Source: a virus
DNA: 64,000 nucleotides
Virus record (IMG/VR): IMGVR_UViG_3300020471_000623
Location: 18,085 to 82,084 of that record
Reading direction: 5' to 3' (one strand)
The notes under the pieces: model-generated
Databases searched by the model: none
Told to the model about the DNA's origin: nothing
Seen by the model: only the letters and a program-made list of their open reading frames with translations
Program-made: the position numbers and the translations under genes
Shown here: positions 1-8,189 of the stretch, in pieces
Position numbering within the stretch: the stretch's first letter is position 1
How the letters are laid out: each line of letters begins with the position of its first letter

Positions 1-28
1 ACAGGGCACAATAAAGTATTCTAGAGAA

Positions 29-493
29 ATGTCCAATTACTATTACGAAATGCACAAAAACTGCATGGAAACTATCAATTTAGGTGTAGAATTAGACGAA
101 TTTTATCAACTTTTAAACTTACCTAGTTTACAGGCAAAAGAAAAATATGGAGACTTACATAAGTGGTTATATGTAAGGACTGCTTTTATATTAATGTCTG
201 TAAGAAACTTTATGCAACACTTAGAACAAATGATGTTAGATGAAAAACAGTTATTAAAGTTTGCAGGTAGAATGAAATTGAAAGAAGTATTTGCTACTCT
301 ATATCAAGTTAAAGATAGAGATGATTTTGACTCTTGGTTAAATGCTACAAGGAATGTTCATGCACTAAAAAGCCAGGCAATAGGAACAGGTGATGAAGGT
401 TCTTTAGATATAGAAATGACACAGACAGATCAAGAAGCTTTAAAACAATTTAAGAAGAAAAATTTTAAGAAAGACACATTGGAGTTATTTTAA
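29..493 (+). CDS. Hypothetical protein, possibly 5'-truncated
   Basis: I do not recognise this protein of 154 residues. It looks soluble and mostly helical, with a Lys-rich C-terminal tail and no signal peptide or membrane segment. The frame has no stop between the window edge and the ATG at 29, and the ribosome binding site there is weak, so the true start may lie outside the window. Its stop overlaps the ATG of the next gene (TAATG), which suggests translational coupling to the QueD-like gene. Confidence 0.6.
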   Translation: MSNYYYEMHKNCMETINLGVELDEFYQLLNLPSLQAKEKYGDLHKWLYVRTAFILMSVRNFMQHLEQMMLDEKQLLKFAGRMKLKEVFATLYQVKDRDDFDSWLNATRNVHALKSQAIGTGDEGSLDIEMTQTDQEALKQFKKKNFKKDTLELF

Positions 494-876
494 TGATTAA
501 GAATAGATATATTAAGGTATCGTTTAGACGTGAAGGCGTTCATATGTTTCCAGGAGCTGATACAAATCCTAAATATGCTACAGGCGGTTGGGACGATGTA
601 AGTTTCCTAGGTTATCCTCATAGACATAAATTTTATTTTTATGTAACTGTAGGTGTTACACATAATGATAGGGACATAGAGTTCATACAATTTCAACGTG
701 AACTAGAAAGACTTTATGGTAACGAAGAACTACAACTTGATCACCGTTCATGTGAAATGATAGCAGAAGAGTTAATAAATTATATAGAAGACAAATATCC
801 TAACAGAGCTGTTAGAGTTGAAGTATATGAGGATGATGAAAACGGAGCAATACTAGAAAATGATTTATTTGTTTGA
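493..876 (+). CDS. QueD/6-pyruvoyltetrahydropterin synthase-like T-fold protein
   Basis: A protein of 127 residues with T-fold features. An HRHKFYF segment near residues 43-49 resembles the zinc-binding HGH strand of QueD enzymes. A later DHRSCEMIAEEL helix and a VRVEVYEDD strand match the usual order (helix, then a strand with a conserved acid). The family makes 6-carboxy-tetrahydropterin, an intermediate of queuosine and other 7-deazaguanines. The similarity is partial, so it may be a divergent or non-catalytic paralogue of the better QueD at 1915-2376. It overlaps the next gene by 17 bases. Confidence 0.5.
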   Translation: MIKNRYIKVSFRREGVHMFPGADTNPKYATGGWDDVSFLGYPHRHKFYFYVTVGVTHNDRDIEFIQFQRELERLYGNEELQLDHRSCEMIAEELINYIEDKYPNRAVRVEVYEDDENGAILENDLFV

Positions 877-1918
877 TCTAGAGTATGTAGAAACACGCTA
901 TACTGCACAATGGAAAACAGAATTTCCACAGTCTATAGCAGACTCTACAGGCAATGATGTAACAATTATAGAAGGTCCAGCAGATATAGCTGGAGAACCT
1001 ACACCTGGTGCCTTCTTAGACTTTGCAGGCACAAACATTTACAAGTCTGCACAAGTAGCACAGATGTCTATGTTCTTTAGAGAAGGCAAAGTAAAAGATG
1101 GAGATCATTTTGTATTTGCAGATGCTTGGCACCCTGGTATTTTACAACTTAAATACATGCTAGAACTATTACAAATAAAAGGCACTATACATGCACTATG
1201 GCATGCAGGCAGTTATGATAAACATGACTTCTTAGGTAGACTAATAGGAAACAAACCTTGGGTAAGACTTACAGAACAAGCACTATTTCATTCTATAGAC
1301 AAAAATTATTTTGCTAGTAACTTTCATATAGAATTATTCCTAAATACATTTGGAGAAGATTGTGCAATACAAGAAAAAATTGTAAGAACAGGCTGGCCTA
1401 TGGAATACTTAACACCTGTATTACAAGCAGATACAGTAGGCACAGAAAAACAAAATTTAATATTATTTCCTCACAGAAATGCACCTGAAAAACAGTTGAA
1501 CATATTTGAGGACTTAAAGAAAGAATTACCTGAATACAATTTTATGAATTGTCAGGAACATAAATTAACTAAAAAGGATTATCATAAACTTCTAGGCGAG
1601 GCAAAGATGGTCTTTAGTGCTAATTTACAAGAAACATTAGGTATATCTTGTTATGAGATATTAAGAACAGGAGGTGTTCCATTTGTTCCTAATAGATTAT
1701 CTTATACTGAGATGTATGAAGATATATTTTTATATCCTAGTGAATGGACAGAGACTTGGAAGTCCTATCAGGAACACAAAGAAGAAATAAAAGAAAGAAT
1801 TGTTTATTTTATGGACAATTTTAATAGCAACGAAATACAAGGTGCTATTAATACAAATAGAGACATGCTCGAGGAACAATACTTCTCGGCATATAACTTA
1901 TATAAGGAGCTTATATGA
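860..1918 (+). CDS. GT-B type glycosyltransferase-like protein
   Basis: A protein of 352 residues with the look of a GT-B (family 1/4-like) glycosyltransferase. The C-terminal half contains an FSANLQETLGISCYEILRTG-type segment, where an acidic residue and small residues would contact the nucleotide-sugar, followed by GGVPFVPN. It sits between two QueD-like genes and overlaps both (start in the tail of 493-876, stop overlapping the ATG at 1915), so the three are almost certainly one translation unit. A role in glycosylating a modified base or a surface glycan is inference. The donor and acceptor cannot be read from the sequence. Confidence 0.6.
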   Translation: MIYLFDLEYVETRYTAQWKTEFPQSIADSTGNDVTIIEGPADIAGEPTPGAFLDFAGTNIYKSAQVAQMSMFFREGKVKDGDHFVFADAWHPGILQLKYMLELLQIKGTIHALWHAGSYDKHDFLGRLIGNKPWVRLTEQALFHSIDKNYFASNFHIELFLNTFGEDCAIQEKIVRTGWPMEYLTPVLQADTVGTEKQNLILFPHRNAPEKQLNIFEDLKKELPEYNFMNCQEHKLTKKDYHKLLGEAKMVFSANLQETLGISCYEILRTGGVPFVPNRLSYTEMYEDIFLYPSEWTETWKSYQEHKEEIKERIVYFMDNFNSNEIQGAINTNRDMLEEQYFSAYNLYKELI

Positions 1919-2376
1919 ATATGAGAAATTTTAAATATTTTTCTACAAAGACTTATGGACATGAAGAAGGATTGTCTTGTGCTTTTAGACAACCATTGGC
2001 AACACATAGTCATTGCAGTCTATTACATGGATACGCTTTATCATTTTCATTTAAGTTTGGTTGTGATATGTTAGATGACAAAAATTGGGTCGTAGACTTT
2101 GGCGGTTTGAAAGAACTAAAGACTTGGTTAAAAGATAACTTTGATCATAAGATAACTGTATGTAAAGATGACCCTGAAATAGAAAGAATACTAAAATTAC
2201 AAGACGAAGGATTGGCAGAAGTGGTTGTAATGAATGGTGTAGGCTGTGAAAAGTTTGCAGAACATGCGTTCCATTTTGCTAATGATCTTGTTAGTAAACA
2301 AACTAACGGGAGATGCTTTGCAGTCTCTTGTGAAGTAAGGGAACACGGAGCTAACAGCGCTATATACGAGGGCTAA
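1915..2376 (+). CDS. queD: 6-carboxy-5,6,7,8-tetrahydropterin synthase-like protein (QueD family)
   Basis: A QueD-family protein of 153 residues. QueD converts 7,8-dihydroneopterin triphosphate to 6-carboxy-tetrahydropterin, the second step of the preQ0 pathway. Visible elements are His16, a THSHCSLLHGY segment at residues 30-40 with the candidate catalytic Cys34, a DFGGLKELKTWL strand-helix, the FDHK dyad near 77, and a C-terminal CEVREHG strand with the conserved acid. The usual HGH zinc triplet reads HGY, so metal binding may differ or use the HSH just before it. A QueC-like gene lies far downstream at 53310. Translation is coupled to the glycosyltransferase. Confidence 0.75.
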   Translation: MNMRNFKYFSTKTYGHEEGLSCAFRQPLATHSHCSLLHGYALSFSFKFGCDMLDDKNWVVDFGGLKELKTWLKDNFDHKITVCKDDPEIERILKLQDEGLAEVVVMNGVGCEKFAEHAFHFANDLVSKQTNGRCFAVSCEVREHGANSAIYEG

Positions 2377-2378
2377 AC

Positions 2379-3440
2379 ATGAAAATAGCCCTAGTTACAG
2401 ACACCCACTTTGGTGCCAGATCAGACAATTTAGCTTTCGATGCTTACTTTGAAAAATTTTATACTGAATGTTTCTTTCCTTATCTAGAAAAGGAAGGCAT
2501 AAAAACAATATGTCATTTAGGTGATATATTTGATAGACGTAAGTATATAAATTTTAATACACTAAGATCTTGTAAAAGATACTTCTTTCAGAAGGCAGAA
2601 GACTTAGGTATTGAAATACACATGATACCTGGTAATCATGACACTTACTTTAAAAATACAAATGAAGTAAACAGTCCTAACTTATTACTAGGAGAATATA
2701 ACAACATAACATTATACGAAGAACCTACAGAGATAATGTTAGACAGACATAAGGTATTATATTTACCTTGGATATGTGGAGAAAATTATGACAGGACTAT
2801 GGCCAAAATTAAAGAGTCTGACGCAACGACTTGCTTCGGACATTTTGAATTCGCAGGTTACTTCCTTTTGCCTGGAATGCCTAATATCCATGGCATGGAT
2901 ACTGACGCTTTTAGTGGTTTTGACCTTGTGGTTTCTGGCCACTTTCATCATCGCCATAGCAGAGGGAATATTACATATATGGGCAACCCTTACGAAATCA
3001 CTTGGTCTGACTATGACGACCCTCGTGGATTCGCCATATTCGACACAGTTAAAGGAGATTTGGAATACATCAACAACCCGTTTAGAATCTTCCACAAAAT
3101 TTATTACGACGATAGTGATTTCGAGGGCGTCAATGATATCAGCAATTTTGATTTTAATAGTATTGTTGGTTCTAATGTTAAGTTAATTGTAACTAAGAAA
3201 CAGGACTATGCTAGGTTTGATCATTTCGTAGACAAACTTTACCAATGTAATCTAATAGATTTAAAAATTATAGAAGACTTATCTGAATTTGAAGATGAGG
3301 CATTAGATGAGAACATTGACTTAGAAGATACTATGACATTATTAAAAGAATATGTAAATGCTGTTGAAACAGACTTAGACAAACAAAGGATAAAGAACTT
3401 GTTACAAACATTATATATTGAAGCACAAGATACAGTATGA
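2379..3440 (+). CDS. 47: Recombination nuclease subunit gp47 (SbcD/Mre11-like)
   Basis: A metallophosphoesterase of 353 residues. The motifs appear in the family order: DTHFGAR near residue 8, GDIFDRR near 48, GNHD near 86, and GHFHHRH near 188. It pairs with gp46 to form the Mre11/Rad50-like exonuclease that resects DNA ends for phage recombination-dependent replication. Its stop overlaps the gp46 ATG by four bases, the usual T4-type order. The middle of the gene (about 2810-3140) uses more C- and G-ending codons than the flanks. Confidence 0.95.
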   Translation: MKIALVTDTHFGARSDNLAFDAYFEKFYTECFFPYLEKEGIKTICHLGDIFDRRKYINFNTLRSCKRYFFQKAEDLGIEIHMIPGNHDTYFKNTNEVNSPNLLLGEYNNITLYEEPTEIMLDRHKVLYLPWICGENYDRTMAKIKESDATTCFGHFEFAGYFLLPGMPNIHGMDTDAFSGFDLVVSGHFHHRHSRGNITYMGNPYEITWSDYDDPRGFAIFDTVKGDLEYINNPFRIFHKIYYDDSDFEGVNDISNFDFNSIVGSNVKLIVTKKQDYARFDHFVDKLYQCNLIDLKIIEDLSEFEDEALDENIDLEDTMTLLKEYVNAVETDLDKQRIKNLLQTLYIEAQDTV

Positions 3441-5134
3441 TAAATTTTAAAAATCTTAGATGGAAAAACTTTTTATCTACAGGCAATGCCTGGACAGAGA
3501 TAGACTTTGAAAGAAGTCCTTCTACATTAATTATAGGTGAGAATGGCTCTGGTAAATCTACATTACTAGACGCTTTAACCTATGCCTTGTTTAACAAGCC
3601 TTTTAGAAATGTATCTAAACCTCAGTTAATTAATTCTATTAATAATAAACATTGTCTAGTAGAAATTAATTTTAGTATAGGCAGTAAGAATTATTTGATA
3701 AGACGTGGACTACAACCGAGAGTATTTGATATAGAAATAAATGGTGACAAAGTAGATAAGAATGCTAATATAAGAGACTTTCAGAAGTATTTAGAAGAGA
3801 ACATTCTAAAACTTAATTACAAATCTTTTACACAGATAGTGATGTTAGGTAGTGCATCTTTTACTCCTTTTATGCAGTTACATTTAGGAGCGAGACGTGA
3901 GATTATAGAAGATATATTAGACATTAGTATCTTTACAAGTATGAACTCTGTATTGAAAACAAAGTATGCAGAACTAGAAACTAAACTTAGAGTAATTACA
4001 GGTGAAATAGATGTAGCAAAGCAGAAAGCAAATATTCAAGAACAATATATACAAACATTAGAAACAGATAAACAGTCTAAAGTAGACAAAATACTGGAAG
4101 AAATAGATGAGACGACAAAACAGGTCAAGATTTATCAGGAGAATGCAGCAGCAACAACAGAGGAGAAGGAGAGCCTGGGTAATGCAAAAGAAAAACAACA
4201 ACAGCTCGACAAATACAGAACAAAGTTTGAACAACAAATCTCTTCTCACAGAAAACACTTAGACTTCTTTCATAACACAGACGAATGTCCTACTTGCCAA
4301 CAAGGCATAGAACACGATCATAAAGAGGTAATGACACAGAGAGATGAAGACAAAATCTCTGAACTTGAAAAGGCTCTAGTCGAACTGGATACGCAGTATA
4401 GCGAGGTAGAAAAACTTGTTGCACAGATACAAGAATTGGACAATAAGATAATGGAAGCTAACAACGAAGCTATATCACAACAAAGGCTCTTACAACGATT
4501 ACAATTAGAATATCAGGATACACAAAACAAAGTAGGTGATATAGATGTTGAGAAAAAGAAACTTAGAAAGTTAGCAAAAGAAGCTGTAGGAAAGACAGAA
4601 GAAAAGATTACACTTACAGAAGATGAACATTACTTTGATGTAGCAAAAGCAATGCTACAAGATTCTGGTATTAAAACTAAAATTATTAAGGCATATTTGC
4701 CTATAATTAATAAGTTAGTTAATAAATACCTGGCAAGTATGGATTTCTTTGTTCAGTTTGAACTTGATGAAACATTTAAAGAAACAATAAAATCCAGACA
4801 CAGAGATGAATTTAGTTATGCATCTTTTAGTGAAGGAGAGAAACAAAGAATAGACTTAGCATTAGTATTTACATGGAGAACTATTGCTAAGATGAAGAAT
4901 TCTGCTAGCACAAATATCTTATTATTAGATGAGGTGTTTGATAGTAGTTTAGATAATAATGGAACTGAATATGTGATGCAACTGTTGAACACAATAGGAG
5001 AGGATACAAATGTCTTTGTAATATCTCATAAAGGTGATCAATTGTTTGACAAATTTAGAAGCGTTATTAGGTTTGAGAAAAGGCAAAACTATTCTGTATT
5101 AGAGAATAGAAAAATGGAAAACGAATTTCAATAG
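3437..5134 (+). CDS. 46: Recombination nuclease subunit gp46 (SbcC/Rad50-like)
   Basis: An SMC-type ATPase of 565 residues. It has Walker A GENGSGKST near residue 34, two coiled-coil arms, a central zinc hook with ECPTCQQG, the ABC signature FSEGEKQRIDLAL and Walker B ILLLDEVFD near the C terminus. It is the ATPase partner of gp47 just upstream. The length is close to T4 gp46. Nothing is missing. Confidence 0.96.
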   Translation: MINFKNLRWKNFLSTGNAWTEIDFERSPSTLIIGENGSGKSTLLDALTYALFNKPFRNVSKPQLINSINNKHCLVEINFSIGSKNYLIRRGLQPRVFDIEINGDKVDKNANIRDFQKYLEENILKLNYKSFTQIVMLGSASFTPFMQLHLGARREIIEDILDISIFTSMNSVLKTKYAELETKLRVITGEIDVAKQKANIQEQYIQTLETDKQSKVDKILEEIDETTKQVKIYQENAAATTEEKESLGNAKEKQQQLDKYRTKFEQQISSHRKHLDFFHNTDECPTCQQGIEHDHKEVMTQRDEDKISELEKALVELDTQYSEVEKLVAQIQELDNKIMEANNEAISQQRLLQRLQLEYQDTQNKVGDIDVEKKKLRKLAKEAVGKTEEKITLTEDEHYFDVAKAMLQDSGIKTKIIKAYLPIINKLVNKYLASMDFFVQFELDETFKETIKSRHRDEFSYASFSEGEKQRIDLALVFTWRTIAKMKNSASTNILLLDEVFDSSLDNNGTEYVMQLLNTIGEDTNVFVISHKGDQLFDKFRSVIRFEKRQNYSVLENRKMENEFQ

Positions 5135-5153
5135 ATAAAATAAGGAGAAAATA

Positions 5154-5363
5154 TTGAAAAAGTTAATACCTGTATTATTACTTCTGGCAGGTTGTAATTC
5201 ACAAGGTTACACCAAAGGAAATTTTTATGATGACCCAGACAACTTCCGTTGTCCTAATACACATTTTGCATTGTGTGAAGGTCATATGAGAACCCAAATG
5301 GAATGTCAATGTGTTGATAAACAACTACAAAGGCAGGTCCTACAAGGATTAAGTGGCTGGTAA
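5154..5363 (+). CDS. Small predicted lipoprotein
   Basis: A protein of 69 residues starting at a TTG codon with a good ribosome binding site (AAGGAG). The N terminus is a lipoprotein signal: MKK, a run of Leu/Val, then the lipobox LLAGC with the lipidated Cys14. The mature part has four further Cys (FRCPN, ALCEG, ECQCV), which could form disulfides in the periplasm. It is therefore probably anchored in a membrane facing the periplasm. The function is unknown; a role in superinfection exclusion would be a guess. It overlaps the next gene by 11 bases. Confidence 0.65.
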   Translation: MKKLIPVLLLLAGCNSQGYTKGNFYDDPDNFRCPNTHFALCEGHMRTQMECQCVDKQLQRQVLQGLSGW

Positions 5364-5661
5364 AGGTAGCAAACGTAGACCTGGAAAAGGCTATGAAGAT
5401 AATTGGGACAGGATATTTAGAAAGGAAAAGAATATGATTACAATATATGGAAAGTCAAGATGTAGTTTTTGCACACAAGCAAAAAATCTATGTGAACAGA
5501 AAGGTTTAGATTATGAATATAAAATGTTAGATGCTGATTATACATCTGATGAATTCTTTGAAACCTTTCCAGGTGCTAGAACCTTCCCACAAATTATTAT
5601 GAACGGAGAAAAAATTGGTGGATATGCTGGTCTAGTTGAGTTATTAACTAACGAGGAATAA
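5353..5661 (+). CDS. Glutaredoxin with short basic N-terminal extension
   Basis: The glutaredoxin part begins at Met28 (ATG at 5434): ITIYGKSRCSFC holds the CSFC dithiol motif, followed by TFPQIIMNG with the cis-Pro and GGYAGL, all typical of glutaredoxins that reduce RNR or handle glutathione. The frame is open upstream to a GTG at 5353 that has its own AAGGA site, adding an MAGKGSKRRPGKG segment and NWDRIF. Similar short basic peptides occur as separate small genes in marine T4-like phages, so two starts (long and short forms) are plausible. It would serve the class I RNR encoded at 51-55 kb. Confidence 0.85.
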   Translation: MAGKGSKRRPGKGYEDNWDRIFRKEKNMITIYGKSRCSFCTQAKNLCEQKGLDYEYKMLDADYTSDEFFETFPGARTFPQIIMNGEKIGGYAGLVELLTNEE

Positions 5662-5664
5662 ATT

Positions 5665-6117
5665 ATGAACGTATGGAGTTTGTCTGAGATACAGACAAAT
5701 CATATCATAGATAGTCAGCCTAAAAAAATGTTGGAATGGGGAAGTGGAGAAGCTTCTCAAAAATTTGTTCAGGCAGGAATAGATCTTACAAGTATAGAAC
5801 ATAACGAAGGCATGTTTCCACATGCAGGTAATTATAAAGTCGTCCCACCTATACTAAGAACACACTTTGAACCTAAACAATTTATAGATTGGTCACCATA
5901 TGTAATGGTAGAAAACTTAGAACAATACGATTGCATACTAATTGATGGAGAGGCAAGGGGAGAGTGTTTAGCATGGACTGCTAGATATGCAGATAGAAAT
6001 GCCAGAATATATTTAGATGATTATCAACGTGGATGGTATGGTTGGGCATTAGACTTCTTTGATGTTATAAATGTTATAGAAGGTTTTGCACACATGGCAG
6101 AGCTAAAAATAAAATGA
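5665..6117 (+). CDS. SAM methyltransferase-like protein
   Basis: A protein of 150 residues with a Rossmann start: MLEWGSGEASQKF near residues 23-35 resembles the glycine-rich motif I of class I methyltransferases, followed by SIEHNE (motif II acid) and a later YDCILIDGEARG strand. It is shorter than most such enzymes and no substrate-specificity domain is visible. The stop overlaps the peptide deformylase ATG. The target is unknown. Confidence 0.5.
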   Translation: MNVWSLSEIQTNHIIDSQPKKMLEWGSGEASQKFVQAGIDLTSIEHNEGMFPHAGNYKVVPPILRTHFEPKQFIDWSPYVMVENLEQYDCILIDGEARGECLAWTARYADRNARIYLDDYQRGWYGWALDFFDVINVIEGFAHMAELKIK

Positions 6118-6770
6118 GTGAAAAAGAACAATTACCAAGTGCAGTAGATGACGCAGCAGATGTAATGTCTAAATATGATAGGCCATCTTATGATGACCCT
6201 GCACCAGAACCTGTTGCAACATATGATGGTCCTGAACTATTACATATGACTCACCCTTCTCTAAAGAAAGCACCTTCAGAAGTTAATGTAGAAACAGAAG
6301 ATCTTAAATTACTAAAAGAAAAATTACTAGAAGCTATGTATTTTTATGGTGGCGTAGGATTATCTGCTAATCAAGTAGGCATAGATGGCAAGTATTTTGT
6401 TATGGGCTCTAAGTTAGTAACAGAAGAAGAAGAGAATACATTCGAGAAGTGTTTTTTCAATCCTAAAATTGTATCTGTATCTAAAGAAGAAACATCACAG
6501 AAAGAAGGTTGTTTATCTTTTCCAGGACTATGGTTAATGGTAAAAAGACCTGAAAAGGTAACTTTACAATACATCAATTCTGATGGAGAAGAGATGGTAG
6601 AAACATACGAAGGCGTATCTGCTAGAGTTATTTTACACGAATATGATCATATGTTAGGTGCAAACTTCACAGGCAGAGTATCTAGACTAAAGCTAGAACG
6701 TGGTTTGAAGGCAGCACAGAAAAAGTATAAAAAACACCAAAGGCGTATGCAACGCTTTCCACAGGCATAA
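6114..6770 (+). CDS. def: Peptide deformylase
   Basis: A protein of 218 residues with all three deformylase motifs: GVGLSANQ at residues 80-87, EGCLS at 131-135 and HEYDH at 175-179. These supply the metal ligands (Cys133, His175, His179) and the catalytic Glu176. The enzyme removes the formyl group from nascent protein N termini. Compared with bacterial enzymes it carries an acidic N-terminal extension of about 40 residues and a very basic C-terminal tail (KKYKKHQRRMQR). Phage deformylases are known in marine myoviruses. Confidence 0.93.
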   Translation: MSEKEQLPSAVDDAADVMSKYDRPSYDDPAPEPVATYDGPELLHMTHPSLKKAPSEVNVETEDLKLLKEKLLEAMYFYGGVGLSANQVGIDGKYFVMGSKLVTEEEENTFEKCFFNPKIVSVSKEETSQKEGCLSFPGLWLMVKRPEKVTLQYINSDGEEMVETYEGVSARVILHEYDHMLGANFTGRVSRLKLERGLKAAQKKYKKHQRRMQRFPQA

Positions 6771-6773
6771 ATA
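6766..6773 (+). promoter_or_regulatory. Putative late promoter (T4-type box)
   Basis: CATAAATA lies 25 bases before the ATG at 6799 and resembles the T4 late -10 box TATAAATA, one base off. It overlaps the end of the deformylase gene. An AAAGGAG ribosome binding site follows. Confidence 0.45.
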
Positions 6774-6798
6774 GTTATTTAACACAAAGGAGTAAGCA

Positions 6799-7149
6799 AT
6801 GGCAGAAGAATTTGATTTTGGTTTTACCGCCGTAGACGAGCCCGACCAAGGGACACCTGCGCCGGCCGCTCCTTCTATTGATGAAGACAAAATCATGGAT
6901 AAATTACAGCAGTTAGAAGCTAAGATATTATCAGCCGATAACTCCGGGATGATCAACGAACACAGATCATTAATTGAATCAGACGTGGCAACAAAACTTC
7001 GTGATGTAGAGGATCTGGTCCTCCCTTTACTATTCAATTTACAAAAGAATCCTGAGAAGGAATATATACATTGGCCAAACAGAACGGCTATCATTGACAA
7101 ACAAATTGAAAAGATAAAGGCAGTAACCAGATACTATGAGCGAATCTAA
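6799..7149 (+). CDS. Conserved phage hypothetical protein
   Basis: A protein of 116 residues, acidic at the N terminus (MAEEFDFGFTAVDE), then a Pro/Ala linker, then helices ending in DKQIEKIKAVTRYYE. Proteins of this shape are familiar to me from T4-like marine phages, where the role is unknown. It follows a late-type box with a strong AAAGGAG site and its end overlaps the start of the ClpP-like gene. The codons near its 5' end are more GC-rich than its neighbours. Confidence 0.7.
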   Translation: MAEEFDFGFTAVDEPDQGTPAPAAPSIDEDKIMDKLQQLEAKILSADNSGMINEHRSLIESDVATKLRDVEDLVLPLLFNLQKNPEKEYIHWPNRTAIIDKQIEKIKAVTRYYERI

Positions 7150-7732
7150 ACCAATACAACAACAACCAAATCCTAGCAACATATATGAAAAACCCGTTGC
7201 TAGGATGTTTGACTTCTATTTGACAGGTCACATAGAAGAAGCAAAACAATTCCAAGACTGGAACCAGATAATGAGAACAGCAACAGAAAATGATGCTATT
7301 ATCATACATATAAACTCTGGTGGAGGCGACATGTTTACAGTAATTCAATTACTAAGAAGCATGACAGAAAGTCCAGCAACTATTGTAGCCTCAGTAGAGG
7401 GACAATGTATGTCAGCAGCTACACTAATCTTTTTATCAGCAGATGTATGTGAAATATCAGAACATAGTCATTTTATGTTTCACACATATAGCTCTGGTAA
7501 TTGGGGAAAAGGTAGTGAGCAGTTGGCCTCGGTAACAGCAGATGATAAATGGGCTAGACATCTATTTAATTCTGTTTATAAAAATTTCTTGACCCCACAA
7601 GAAATAAAGGAGATAGTAGACGGTAAGGACCTTTGGATGAATCCTGCAGAAGTGAAAAAACGTTTAGAAGAAAGAAACAAAAAAGCACAAAAATCTAAAG
7701 GACCAAAAAAGCCTAAAAAAGCTTTACTCTAG
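7136..7732 (+). CDS. ClpP-like serine protease subunit
   Basis: A protein of 198 residues of the ClpP/crotonase fold. AIIIHINSGGGDM at about residues 54-66 forms the oxyanion-loop region. GQCMSAAT holds the candidate catalytic Ser93 and SHFMFHTYSS the candidate His116. It has an ending rich in Lys (KKAQKSKGPKKPKK). ClpP forms double-ring proteases with Clp ATPases; a phage copy could work with host ClpX/ClpA or in head maturation. Which applies cannot be decided here. Confidence 0.85.
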   Translation: MSESKPIQQQPNPSNIYEKPVARMFDFYLTGHIEEAKQFQDWNQIMRTATENDAIIIHINSGGGDMFTVIQLLRSMTESPATIVASVEGQCMSAATLIFLSADVCEISEHSHFMFHTYSSGNWGKGSEQLASVTADDKWARHLFNSVYKNFLTPQEIKEIVDGKDLWMNPAEVKKRLEERNKKAQKSKGPKKPKKALL

Positions 7733-7751
7733 GTTCTAGAACGTCTAATAT
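7723..7751 (+). promoter_or_regulatory. Early-type promoter with GGTTC spacer motif
   Basis: TTTACT (7723-7728), a 17-base spacer with AGGTTC and the palindrome GTTCTAGAAC, and TAATAT (7746-7751). It belongs to the promoter family described in the findings. Transcription would begin at or within two bases of the ATG at 7758, giving an almost leaderless message for the exported protein and receptor genes. Confidence 0.55.
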
Positions 7752-7757
7752 TATATT

Positions 7758-8171
7758 ATGAAAAAGAAAGTATATTTAGATTTAAAAGTAAAATCGATTA
7801 TTTCAGTGCTAGTAATACTAGGTATCATACTTTACGCAGCTCCTATTAAGGCAGCTGATACAAGAGATGTAATAGCTGGTGTTATTATAGGTGGGATTAT
7901 AGGTTCAGAGATTGAGAAGGCAAATGAAAGAGCTGGAACAACTGTTATATATCCTAATAATCCTAGAGTGCCATATGGACATAACTCTGTAAGAGAGTAT
8001 CGTTACTATGAGAAACTTCCTAATGCTATAACATATTGCAGAATGCCAATGGATACAATATATGTTCCAGATAAAAGGAATTTTGATCCTCGTCGTGACC
8101 CTTTATATTTAGGTGAATGGCATTGGTCAGCACATGAGCAAGCGTGGATAAGAGACACTCGACAAAAATAA
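7758..8171 (+). CDS. Exported protein with glycine-zipper segment
   Basis: A protein of 137 residues with an N-terminal signal or anchor: a basic start (MKKKVYLDLKVK), a hydrophobic stretch to about residue 31 and a possible cleavage site after PIKA. Next comes AGVIIGGIIGSEI, a glycine-zipper-like pattern found in membrane-inserting proteins. The rest is rich in Arg, Tyr and Trp and looks periplasmic. It is co-oriented with and 18 bases upstream of the TonB-dependent receptor, so the two are likely co-expressed envelope proteins. The function is unknown. Confidence 0.6.
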   Translation: MKKKVYLDLKVKSIISVLVILGIILYAAPIKAADTRDVIAGVIIGGIIGSEIEKANERAGTTVIYPNNPRVPYGHNSVREYRYYEKLPNAITYCRMPMDTIYVPDKRNFDPRRDPLYLGEWHWSAHEQAWIRDTRQK

Positions 8172-8189
8172 TATTAATTAAGGAGTGAT

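Noticed and set aside
2763-3186. Open frames on both strands within gp47
   Set aside because: gp47 motifs run through the whole region in the main frame. The other frames have no start signals and come from the local codon shift.
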